Positions 57,160-64,000 of a DNA stretch of 64,000 nt are shown here, piece by piece (position 1 is the first letter of the stretch; every line of letters begins with the position of its first letter). Origin of the DNA: CAVSRC01 sp963732845 (lineage in GTDB: Bacteria; Pseudomonadota; Alphaproteobacteria; Rhizobiales; Kaistiaceae); contig CAVTBE010000005.1 of NCBI GenBank assembly GCA_963732845.1, positions 186,001-250,000 on the forward strand, read 5' to 3'. A program made the position numbers and the translations under genes. The notes under the pieces are model-generated. The model did not search any database. It was not told the DNA's origin and was given only the letters and a program-made list of their open reading frames with translations.

Positions 57160-57621
57160 ATGGCCCGACGGACGGTGATGTGGCTCGCTTTCGCCGCGCT
57201 CCTGGTGCTCGCCGGCTGCGCCGAGAAAGGCCCCTACCTCGACATTTCCGGCGGCGGCTTCGTCTTCAACTATGCCGAGTCGGAGATCTATGCCGGCTTC
57301 GTCGCCGCACCGCTGCGCACCCTCCCCGATCATGCGCGCATCGAGGCGACGTTCGAGAATCCGGCCGGCGGAGCGCCGATCGTGCTCGCCAAGGACGTGA
57401 CGCCAGGCCGCCGGGAATATTCCTTCATGACCGACGCATTGCACGGCGTCCGCGCCGACCGGGACTACGCCGTCACCGTCCGCCTGATCGCCGCCGACGG
57501 CACCGCGATCGAGACGATCGACAAGGCGTTTCATTCCGACATCGACCAGTCGCAGTTCGCCGACAAGCCGCTGGTCGTCGGTCCCGGCATTCCTCCGAAT
57601 CCGGACCGCAACGGCCAATGA
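57160..57621 (+). CDS. Small lipoprotein
   Basis: A 153-residue protein with a lipoprotein signal; the lipobox LAGC places the modified cysteine at residue 20. The mature part is rich in beta-strand residues and has one domain of about 130 residues (DISGGGFVFNYAESEIYAGF, then REYSFMTDALHGVRADRDYA). The next gene overlaps its stop by four bases. I recognise no family; the location in the envelope is the only firm inference. It is divergent from putA. Confidence 0.75.
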   Translation: MARRTVMWLAFAALLVLAGCAEKGPYLDISGGGFVFNYAESEIYAGFVAAPLRTLPDHARIEATFENPAGGAPIVLAKDVTPGRREYSFMTDALHGVRADRDYAVTVRLIAADGTAIETIDKAFHSDIDQSQFADKPLVVGPGIPPNPDRNGQ

Positions 57622-58211
57622 GCGAAGCCGTCGACCCGACCGTCTATCGGCTGCGGGCGAATGCCTTCGTCAAGCCGCGCACCTACCGGCTCACCGAGGC
57701 TGCGTTGACCTGGGAGGAAGACGGCGGCAAGCGCGACGGCGTCTTCTACGACGGCATCGCCGAGGTGCGCCTCGCCTATGTTCCGACCCGCTTCACCGCC
57801 AACCGCTATCGCGCGCAGGTCATCTTCAAGGCCGGCGGCATGGCCGAGATCACCAATGCCGACTATCGCGGCATCGCCGATTTCGCCGAGCACAACGACG
57901 CGTACGTCGCCTTTCTCAGCGAACTGCACCGGCGGCTGGCGGCCAAGGGCAAGGACGTCGTCTTCAGGCAGGGCAACAGCGTCGCCGGCTTCGCCCTCAA
58001 CCTGGCGCTGACGGTCTTCATCTTCGTCATGATCGCGCTCGCCGTCCTGCTGCTGTTCTCGTGGGGCGGCCCGCTGGTCGCCGTCGTCAAGCTGGTCATC
58101 CTGCTGTTCTTCGTGCCGGTGCTGGTGCGCTACATTCGCCGGGCACGGCCGGGGACCTACGATCCGCTGGCGCTGCCCGCCGCCGTGCTGCCCGCGGTCG
58201 CCAGCGCCTGA
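57618..58211 (+). CDS. Hypothetical membrane protein
   Basis: A 197-residue protein. The N-terminal 110 residues form a soluble domain (VYRLRANAFVKPRTYRLTEA, YDGIAEVRLAYVPTRFTANR) that looks PH-like. Two hydrophobic segments follow (LALTVFIFVMIALAVLLLFS and VAVVKLVILLFFVPVLVRYI). It is translationally coupled to the lipoprotein gene (ATGA), which suggests joint action in the envelope. No family name is claimed. Confidence 0.78.
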   Translation: MSEAVDPTVYRLRANAFVKPRTYRLTEAALTWEEDGGKRDGVFYDGIAEVRLAYVPTRFTANRYRAQVIFKAGGMAEITNADYRGIADFAEHNDAYVAFLSELHRRLAAKGKDVVFRQGNSVAGFALNLALTVFIFVMIALAVLLLFSWGGPLVAVVKLVILLFFVPVLVRYIRRARPGTYDPLALPAAVLPAVASA

Positions 58212-58226
58212 GAGGAGGGAAACCCG

Positions 58227-58703
58227 ATGGCCCAGTACGAAGGCGGATGCTCGTGCGGCGCGGTGCGCTTCCGCCTCACCGCGGCGCCGATGTTCGTGCA
58301 TTGCTGCCACTGTCTCGACTGCCAGCGGCAGACCGGCAGCGCGTTTGCGATCAACGCGCTCTACGAGACCGACCATATCGAGATGCTGGCCGGCGAAGCG
58401 GAGGCCATCGCCATGCCGACCGACAGCGGCCGGCCGCACGACATCTATCGCTGCCCTCGCTGCAAGGTGGCGGTGTGGAGCGATTACGGCCGCCGGTCCT
58501 ATCTGCGCTTCGTGCGCGTCGGCGCGCTCGACGAGCCGCACGCGATCGCGCCGGACGTCCATATCTACACGCGCTCGAAAGTGCCCTGGGTGGCGCTGCC
58601 GGCCGACGTTCCGGCCTTCGCCGAGTTCTACGACATGAAGACGCTGTGGCCGGCGGAGGCCCAGGAACGCCGGCGCGCCGCCTCGGCGGCAGCGCGCGGC
58701 TGA
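58227..58703 (+). CDS. GFA family (glutathione-dependent formaldehyde-activating enzyme / CENP-V fold) protein
   Basis: A 158-residue zinc protein. GGCSCGAVRF, HCCHCLDCQRQTGSAF and YRCPRCKVAVW supply the cysteines of the two zinc sites typical of the GFA fold. Few family members have proven formaldehyde activity, so the function is open. It starts 15 bases after the membrane protein gene and may belong to the same operon; AGGAGGGAAACCCG precedes the ATG. Confidence 0.88.
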   Translation: MAQYEGGCSCGAVRFRLTAAPMFVHCCHCLDCQRQTGSAFAINALYETDHIEMLAGEAEAIAMPTDSGRPHDIYRCPRCKVAVWSDYGRRSYLRFVRVGALDEPHAIAPDVHIYTRSKVPWVALPADVPAFAEFYDMKTLWPAEAQERRRAASAAARG

Positions 58704-58800
58704 AATTCCTTCGCCGACTGTCGAATTCGGCGCAAGACGCTCGTCATGATAGCGGCGGCAGGATTGGGGCGCCTGGCCGCCGCGAGGGAGAACACGCGCG

Positions 58801-59154
58801 ATGCAGTACATCCTCATGCTTCACATAGACGAGGCCGGCTTCCCCAAGCTCAGCCCGGAAGAGCGGCAGCGCGGGCTCGCCGCCTACGCCACCTATACCG
58901 AGGCGCTCACCAAGGCCGGCGTGGTCGTCGGCTGGAACCGGCTGCAGCCCAGCCCGTCGGCCAAGACCGTTCGTGCCAGGGACGGCAAGACGCAGGTGTT
59001 GGACGGGCCTTTCACAGAAACCAAGGAGCAGATTGGCGGCTTCTACATCATCGACGTGCCCGATCTCGATGCGGCGCTCGCCTGGGCGGCGCGCTGCCCG
59101 GCGACCGGCCACGGCGTCGTCGAGGTGCGGCCGCTGTGGTCAGAACAGGGCTGA
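58801..59154 (+). CDS. YciI family protein (DGPF domain)
   Basis: A 117-residue dimeric ferredoxin-like protein. MQYILMLHIDEAGFPKLSPE and VLDGPFTETKEQIGGFYIID are the family hallmarks, with the active-site-like D-G-P-F. Biochemical role is not established for this subgroup. A dihydrofolate reductase family gene follows 13 bases later; the two are often neighbours. Confidence 0.9.
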   Translation: MQYILMLHIDEAGFPKLSPEERQRGLAAYATYTEALTKAGVVVGWNRLQPSPSAKTVRARDGKTQVLDGPFTETKEQIGGFYIIDVPDLDAALAWAARCPATGHGVVEVRPLWSEQG

Positions 59155-59167
59155 GGCGGAGGCAAAC

Positions 59168-59731
59168 ATGCGCAAGCTCATCGTCTTCAATCACGTCTCC
59201 CTCGACGGCTACATCCAGGACGCCCATGGCGATATGAGCTGGGCCCATGCCGGCGACCCCGATCCGGAATGGAGCGACTTCGTCGAGGGTAATGCCCGCC
59301 GCGGCGGCGCCCTGGTCTTCGGCCGCATCACCTACGAGCTGATGGCGCGCTACTGGCCGACCGAGATGGCGCGTGAGAACGATCCGGTCGTCGCCGAGCG
59401 GATGAACGCGATGGCCAAGATCGTCTTCTCGCGGACGCTGAAGACGGCGACATGGGCCAACACGCGGCTCATCGCCGAGGACCCGGTCGCCGCCATCCGC
59501 CGCCTGAAGCAGGAGGCCAGCGAGGACATGGCGATGTTCGGCAGCGGAATGATCGTCGCCCAACTCGCGCCGGCCGGCCTGATCGACGAATACCAGGTCG
59601 TGGTCAAGCCGATGATCCTGGGGAGCGGCCGCACCATGTTCGAAGGCGTGCCCGGCCCCCTGTGGCTGAGGCAGACCAAGGTGCGCAGCTTCGGGAACGG
59701 CAACGTGGTCGTGTGGTACGCGCCCGCCTGA
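59168..59731 (+). CDS. Dihydrofolate reductase family protein (RibD C-terminal type)
   Basis: A 187-residue NADPH-binding reductase-like protein. RKLIVFNHVSLDGYIQDAHG at the N-terminus, GALVFGRITYELMARYWP and MAMFGSGMIVAQLAPAGLID match the RibD_C fold. It is unlikely to be true dihydrofolate reductase or RibD, as it lacks the deaminase domain. Operon partner of the YciI gene. Confidence 0.88.
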   Translation: MRKLIVFNHVSLDGYIQDAHGDMSWAHAGDPDPEWSDFVEGNARRGGALVFGRITYELMARYWPTEMARENDPVVAERMNAMAKIVFSRTLKTATWANTRLIAEDPVAAIRRLKQEASEDMAMFGSGMIVAQLAPAGLIDEYQVVVKPMILGSGRTMFEGVPGPLWLRQTKVRSFGNGNVVVWYAPA

Positions 59732-59840
59732 CCGTGCCCGGCTGCGCCCAAGGACCAGCCACCGACCGTGAGAATGGCGAAGCCGCGCACCGCCTCATTG
59801 CGAAGCAGTGCGCGGCCCCGATGGATGGACCGGACGGAGG

Positions 59841-61010
59841 CTAGATTTTGACCCAGCCGCCGCCCTTGGCGTTCGACTTCACGGCCGCGTCGATGAACTG
59901 CATGCCGGCAAGCCCATCCTCGACCGTCGGGAACATCACCTCGGGGCCGAGATCGGCATCGGTGCGCGCGGCGCGGATGGCGCGGGCGACTTCGGCATAG
60001 ATGTTGGCGAAGCCTTCCAGATAGCCTTCCGGATGGCCCGACGGGGTACGCGTCACGCGGGCCGCCTCGGGACCGGCCCCGACACCGGCGCGGGTGATCA
60101 GCCGGGTCGGCTGGCCGAAGGGGGTGAACCACAGATAGTTCGGGTCCTCCTGGCGCCACGCCAGCCCGCCCTTGGAGCCGTAGACGCGCAGCGACAGATT
60201 GTTCTCGTTGCCGGGCGCCACCTGGCTCGCCCACAACATGCCCTTGGCGCCGCCCTTCCAGCGCAAGAGGATGTTGTTGTCGTCGTCGAGCTTGCGCCCC
60301 TTGACGAAGGTCGAGAGGTCCGCGCACAGCGAATCGAGCTGCAGGCCGGTGACGAAGCAGGCGAGATTGTAGGCGTGGGTGGCGATGTCGCCGAGCGCCC
60401 CGGCGCCGGCCCGCTTGGGGTCGGTGCGCCAGTCGGCCTGCTTCTGGCCGGTGGCCTCCAGCCGCTCGGTCAGCCAGTCCTGCGCGTATTCCGCCTGGAC
60501 ATGGCGGATCTCGCCAAGCTCTCCGGCGGCGACCAGGGCACGCGCCTGGCGGATCATCGGATAGCCGGTGTAGTTGTGGGTGAGCGCGAAGATCTTGCCG
60601 CTGCGCTTGACCGCCCTGACGATGTCCTTCGCCTCGGTGACCGACATGGCCAGCGGCTTGTCGCAGATGACGTGAATGCCGGCCTTGAGAAAGGCCTTGA
60701 TCGGCGCGGCATGCATGTAGTTGGGGGTGACGATCGCCACCGCCTCGATGCCGTCCCCCTTGCGCTTGGCTTCGGCCTTGGCCATGTCCTCGAAATCGCC
60801 ATAGGCGCGATCGCGGGCAATGCCGATCTCGAGTGCCGAATCGATCGCGCGCTGGCGCTGCGAGGACAGCGCACCGGCGACCACCTCGTAGTTGTCGTCG
60901 ATGCGCGAGGCGATGCGGTGGACGGCGCCGATGAAGGCGCCCTGGCCACCGCCGACCATGCCCAGCCGAATCCGCCCGCCCGATTTGGAGTCGTTGCGTC
61001 CCTCGACCAT
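59841..61010 (-). CDS. Gfo/Idh/MocA family oxidoreductase
   Basis: A 389-residue dehydrogenase. RLGMVGGGQGAFIGAVHRIA is the Rossmann motif, and HVICDKPLAMSVTEAKDIVR carries the conserved lysine. AGALGDIATHAYNLACFVTG holds the catalytic D-x-x-x-H region. Encoded downstream of the frameshifted sugar isomerase/epimerase in the xylBA operon, so oxidation of a sugar or inositol-like compound is inferred. GAGGG upstream of the ATG is weak. Confidence 0.88.
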   Translation of the reverse strand: MVEGRNDSKSGGRIRLGMVGGGQGAFIGAVHRIASRIDDNYEVVAGALSSQRQRAIDSALEIGIARDRAYGDFEDMAKAEAKRKGDGIEAVAIVTPNYMHAAPIKAFLKAGIHVICDKPLAMSVTEAKDIVRAVKRSGKIFALTHNYTGYPMIRQARALVAAGELGEIRHVQAEYAQDWLTERLEATGQKQADWRTDPKRAGAGALGDIATHAYNLACFVTGLQLDSLCADLSTFVKGRKLDDDNNILLRWKGGAKGMLWASQVAPGNENNLSLRVYGSKGGLAWRQEDPNYLWFTPFGQPTRLITRAGVGAGPEAARVTRTPSGHPEGYLEGFANIYAEVARAIRAARTDADLGPEVMFPTVEDGLAGMQFIDAAVKSNAKGGGWVKI

Positions 61011-61032
61011 CTGACTGCTTCCTTTTTCCTGC

Positions 61033-62086
61033 CTAGATGCCGAGCATCTTGCGGTTGGCCTTCTGGTCGACGCCGCTGGCGGCGAAGTCGTCGAAAGCCT
61101 TCTCGGTCACGCGGATGATGTGGGCCGCGATGAAGGGCGCGCCCTCGGCCGCCCCCTGCTCGGGATGCTTCAGACAGCATTCCCATTCGAGCACCGCCCA
61201 GCGGTCATAGTCGTATTCGGCAAGCTTGGAGAAGATGCCGCTGAAATCGACCTGACCGTCGCCGAGCGAGCGGAAGCGGCCGGCGCGCTTCACCCAGGGC
61301 TGGAACCCGCCATAGGCGCCCTGCTTGCCGGTCGGATTAAATTCCGCGTCCTTGACGTGATAGGCGTAGATGCGCTCGTGGTAGAAGTCGATGAACTCGA
61401 GATAGTCGAGCTGCTGCAACACGAAGTGCGAGGGATCGTAGTTGATGCCGCAGCGGGGATGGCCGTCGACGCGATCGAGCAGCATCTCGAAGCTGACGCC
61501 GTCGTGCAGGTCTTCGCCGGGGTGCAGCTCGAAGGCGACGTCGACGCCGAGACCGTCGGCATAGTCGAAGATCGGCTTCCAGCGCTTGGCGAGCTCATCG
61601 AAGGCGGTCTCGACCAGCCCGGCCGGGCGCTGCGGCCACGGATACATGAACGGCCAGACGAAAGCGCCCGAGAAGGTCGGCATCGACGGCAGGCCGAGAT
61701 TGGCACAGGCCTTGATCGTCGCCCTGATCTGGTCGACCGCCCATTTCTGCCGCTTCTTGGGGTCACCGCGCACGTCGGGCGCGGCGAAGCCGTCAAAGGC
61801 CGAAATCGTAGATCGGGTTGACCGCCACCAGCTGGCCCTGCAGGTGCGAGGCGAGCTCGGTGATCTCGACGCCGGCATCGGCGCAGACGCCCTTCAACTC
61901 ATCGCAGTAGGTCTTGCTCGATGCCGCCTTCTTCACGTCGATCAGACGGCCGTCCCAGCTCGGGATCTGAATCCCCTTGTAGCCGAGACCGGCGGCCCAT
62001 TTGGCCATGCTTTCCAGCGTGTTGAACGGTGCCTCATCGCCGGCGAATTGCGCGAGGAAGATCGCCGGCCCCTTCATTGTTTTCAT
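61033..62086 (-). pseudogene. Sugar phosphate isomerase/epimerase with a single frameshift
   Basis: The 5' part (62086 to about 61803) encodes MKGPAIFLAQFAGDEAPFNT, then GYKGIQIPSWDGRLIDVKKA, up to NPIYD, where it runs into a TGA at 61793. The rest continues in the +1 frame from AFDGFAAPDVRGDPKKR to KANRKMLGI. Removing one base from the three-base run at 61803-61805 restores a continuous protein of about 350 residues with the xylose isomerase-like TIM barrel (INYDPSHFVLQQLDYLEFID, YAYHVKDAEF). All else is intact, so it is either a very recent mutation or a sequence error. GGAGG lies ten bases before the ATG. Confidence 0.8.
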
Positions 62087-62107
62087 TTTCTGTTTCCTCC
62101 GCTTGTG

Positions 62108-62134
62108 GCACGGCCGCGCCAGGCGCGGCCGTGC
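62108..62134. terminator. Hairpin between xylA and the isomerase/epimerase gene
   Basis: GCACGGCCGCGCC and GGCGCGGCCGTGC are perfectly complementary with a single base between them, so 12 pairs with a three-base loop. No T-tract follows. Probably reduces transcription of the two downstream genes relative to xylBA. Confidence 0.6.
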
Positions 62135-62143
62135 TCAGCTCCC

Positions 62144-63460
62144 CTAGAGGTAGCTGTTGATCAGGGACTCGAGATATTCCTGCTTGCCGCTGACCGGCTG
62201 CGGCTCGAGGTCCTTCTTGTGGATGTAGTCGGCGAGATCGTCGAGCGAGCGCTTGCCGGCGAGGATGGCCTTGCCCTCCTTGCTCTTCCAACCGGCGTAG
62301 CGGTCTTCGACGAAGGCGTCGAACTTGCCGTCCTGGATGATCTTCTCGGCGATCAGCAGACCGCGGGCACAGGCGTCTATCGAGCCGACATGGGCGATCA
62401 GGAGATCGTCCGGATCGAGCGACTGGCGGCGGATCTTGGAATCGAAGTTGAAGCCGCCGGTGCCGAGGCCGCCGGCCTTGAGGATGTAGTAGGTGGCCAG
62501 CGCCATCTCGGGCACGTTCATGGCGAACTGGTCGGTGTCCCAGCCGAGCTGGTAGTCGCCGCGGTTGATGTCGATGGAGCCCAGAATGCCGAGCGCGCCG
62601 GCCAGCGCGAGTTCGTGCTCGAAGGTGTGCCCGGCGAGAATGGCGTGGTTCTGCTCGATGTTGATCTTGACCTCCTTCTCGAGGCCGAACTGCTGCAGCA
62701 TCCCCCAGATCGAGGCGACGTCGAAGTCGTACTGGTGCTTGGTCGGTTCCTTCGGCTTGGGCTCGATGAGGATGGCGCCCTTGAAGCCGATCTTCTGCTT
62801 GTGCTCGACGACCATGGTCAGGAAGCGGCCGAGCTGGTCGAACTCCTGCTTGATGTTGGTGTTGAGCAGGGTCTCGTAGCCCTCGCGGCCGCCCCACAGG
62901 ACGTAGTTGGCGCCGCCGAGGTCATGGGTCAGCTCGAGCACGTTCTTCACCTGCGCGGCGGCATAGGCGAACAGGTCCGGATCGGGATTGGTCGCGGCGC
63001 CGGCCATGTAGCGACGGTTGGAGAACAGGTTGGCCGTGCCCCAGAGGAGCTTGACCTTGGTCTTCTCCATCTTCTTGGCGATGACCTCGCCCATGGCGCG
63101 GACGTTCTTGTTGGATTCGGCCAGCGTCTTGCCTTCCGGCGCGATGTCGCGGTCGTGGAAGGTGAAGAAGGGCACGCCGAGCAGGCGGAACATCTCGAAG
63201 GCGACGTCGGCCTTCACCTTCGCCGCCTCCATCTCGTCGTCCATGTGCATCCACGAACGATTGAAGGTCTCGCCGCCGAACATGTCGCGGCCGTCCCAGG
63301 TGAAGGAGTGCCAGTAGCAGACGGCGAAGCGCAGATGGTCCTCCATGCGCTTGCCGAGGACCTTCTTGTTGGGGTCGTACCAGCGATAGGCGAGGCCGTC
63401 GCCGGCCTTGGCGCCGGCAAATTTGATCGGCTTTTCCTGGTTGAAGAAACGGGCACTCAT
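62144..63460 (-). CDS. xylA: Xylose isomerase
   Basis: Isomerises xylose to xylulose in the cytoplasm; 438 residues, class II. VPFFTFHDRDIAPEG contains the catalytic histidine, and YVLWGGREGYETLLNTN, AILIEPKPKEPTKHQYDFD and IEQNHAILAGHTFEHELALA contribute the two metal sites. DINRGDYQLGWDTDQF is also standard. The start overlaps the xylB stop by four bases. Confidence 0.97.
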   Translation of the reverse strand: MSARFFNQEKPIKFAGAKAGDGLAYRWYDPNKKVLGKRMEDHLRFAVCYWHSFTWDGRDMFGGETFNRSWMHMDDEMEAAKVKADVAFEMFRLLGVPFFTFHDRDIAPEGKTLAESNKNVRAMGEVIAKKMEKTKVKLLWGTANLFSNRRYMAGAATNPDPDLFAYAAAQVKNVLELTHDLGGANYVLWGGREGYETLLNTNIKQEFDQLGRFLTMVVEHKQKIGFKGAILIEPKPKEPTKHQYDFDVASIWGMLQQFGLEKEVKINIEQNHAILAGHTFEHELALAGALGILGSIDINRGDYQLGWDTDQFAMNVPEMALATYYILKAGGLGTGGFNFDSKIRRQSLDPDDLLIAHVGSIDACARGLLIAEKIIQDGKFDAFVEDRYAGWKSKEGKAILAGKRSLDDLADYIHKKDLEPQPVSGKQEYLESLINSYL

Positions 63461-64000
63461 CTGGGCATGGCCTCCTTAATGGCTGGGTAGAGCTTCCGGT
63501 ACGTCGCGTAGGCCGCGGCATAGGCCGGAACCAGTTCGGGATCGGGTTCGATCGTTTCGCGGATGGCCGGCTGGGCGCACACGGCGAAAGGATCGGCGTT
63601 CTCGGCCGCGATCAGGCCGAGGCGAGCCGCGCCGAGGCCGGCGCCGAAGTCGCCCTCCTCCGGCACGTCGACGATGATGTTGAGCGCATTGGCGATGATG
63701 CGCAGCCACTTCTTCGAGCGCGAGCCGCCGCCCACGGCCAGCGCCCGCTCGACGCTGGCGCCGGCCTGGGTCAGCGCCCTCAGGCAGTCGGCGAAGGCGA
63801 AGGTGACGCCTTCCAGCACGGCGCGGGTGAGCGCCGTCTTGTCGGTGGCATAGCCGAGGCCGGCGAAGCTGCCGCGGATGGCGGCGTCGTTGTGGGGCGT
63901 GCGCTCGCCGCCGAGATAGGGCAGGAAGATCACGTCGCCGGGGCCGCTCATGTCGTCCTCGAGCGGCCTGGTCAGGTCGGCGGCGCTGGTCGAGAAGACG
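63457..64000 (-). CDS. xylB: Xylulokinase (5' end outside window)
   Basis: C-terminal part of the FGGY-family kinase that phosphorylates xylulose. The visible 180 residues include FLPYLGGERTPHNDAAIRGS, GVTFAFADCLRAL and LAVGGGSRSKKWLRIIANAL, the ATP-binding end of the family. The N-terminal half lies beyond the right window edge. The ATGA overlap with xylA shows one transcript. Confidence 0.92.
   Translation of the reverse strand, partial: VFSTSAADLTRPLEDDMSGPGDVIFLPYLGGERTPHNDAAIRGSFAGLGYATDKTALTRAVLEGVTFAFADCLRALTQAGASVERALAVGGGSRSKKWLRIIANALNIIVDVPEEGDFGAGLGAARLGLIAAENADPFAVCAQPAIRETIEPDPELVPAYAAAYATYRKLYPAIKEAMPR

Overview
The window is a G+C-rich bacterial chromosome segment whose gene content points to an alphaproteobacterium of the order Hyphomicrobiales (Rhizobiales). 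The pointers are a class II DAHP synthase beside gor, a DUF2059 gene and rpiA; an Mrp protein with the FIAPDTG sequence in place of the usual CxxC; a single-domain XylG-type ATPase; a ThuA gene followed by an oxidoreductase; a PleC/DivJ-type histidine kinase; and the clustered intergenic hairpin repeats common in this group. The genus cannot be named from the sequence. No phage, plasmid, CRISPR or rRNA features were seen. There is one tRNA, tRNA-Val(CAC), and two insertion sequences (ISAs1 family and IS5 family).

Layout, left to right. 1-5.3 kb: housekeeping genes (aroG cut by the window edge, gor, DUF2059, rpiA, DUF2214, gph) and tRNA-Val. 5.5-10.5 kb: a carbohydrate-type ABC importer whose ATPase gene diverges from the binding-protein and permease genes. 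10.7-12.3 kb: a small secreted protein and a 3-hydroxyacyl-CoA dehydrogenase family enzyme, closed by a strong bidirectional terminator. 12.5-17.5 kb: an RND efflux pair with a DUF2892 protein, divergent from an ArsR repressor that has a persulfide-sensor-like cysteine pair. 17.5-18.4 kb: a truncated copy of the neighbouring M24 gene end and a secreted two-repeat protein. 18.4-26.2 kb: one apparent six-gene operon, xylF-xylH-xylG, di-heme peroxidase, CRTAC1-like protein, degenerate M24 protein. 26.2-27.2 kb: two tandem 29-residue membrane peptides. 27.2-32.1 kb: ThuA, Gfo/Idh/MocA, O-methyltransferase, L,D-transpeptidase, DUF971 and a methyltransferase. 32.1-33.6 kb: repeats and the ISAs1 element. 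33.7-38.6 kb: sarcosine oxidase family enzyme, EamA transporter, a 10-cysteine secreted protein, a phosphotransferase and an MFS transporter. 38.8-44.8 kb: mrp, a polar amino acid ABC system without its ATPase, a GarR-like dehydrogenase, an AlkD-like protein and an Lrp regulator. 44.9-51.97 kb: uracil-DNA glycosylase, histidine kinase, cobT, cobS, DUF1289, a retropepsin-like protease, the IS5 element and dusA. 52.1-57.0 kb: ade and putA. 57.2-59.7 kb: envelope proteins and small enzymes. 59.8-64 kb: a xylB-xylA operon with a frameshifted sugar isomerase/epimerase and an oxidoreductase.

The pentose genes fit together. XylFGH would import xylose, XylA would isomerise it and XylB would phosphorylate the xylulose into the pentose phosphate pathway, where RpiA also acts. 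The two loci are about 36 kb apart and no xylose regulator is seen. PutA and Ade feed proline and adenine catabolism; the 56-60 bases before their start codons are similar enough to suggest shared control.

The points most worth following up are: the pair of 29-residue membrane peptides; the matching putA/ade leaders; the translational coupling of a xylose importer to a periplasmic di-heme peroxidase and a CRTAC1-like protein; the ArsR cysteine pair beside DUF2892 and RND genes; an M24 protein that seems to lack several metal ligands; and three genes whose reading frame or start codon is irregular (gor, the AlkD-like gene, the sugar isomerase gene).
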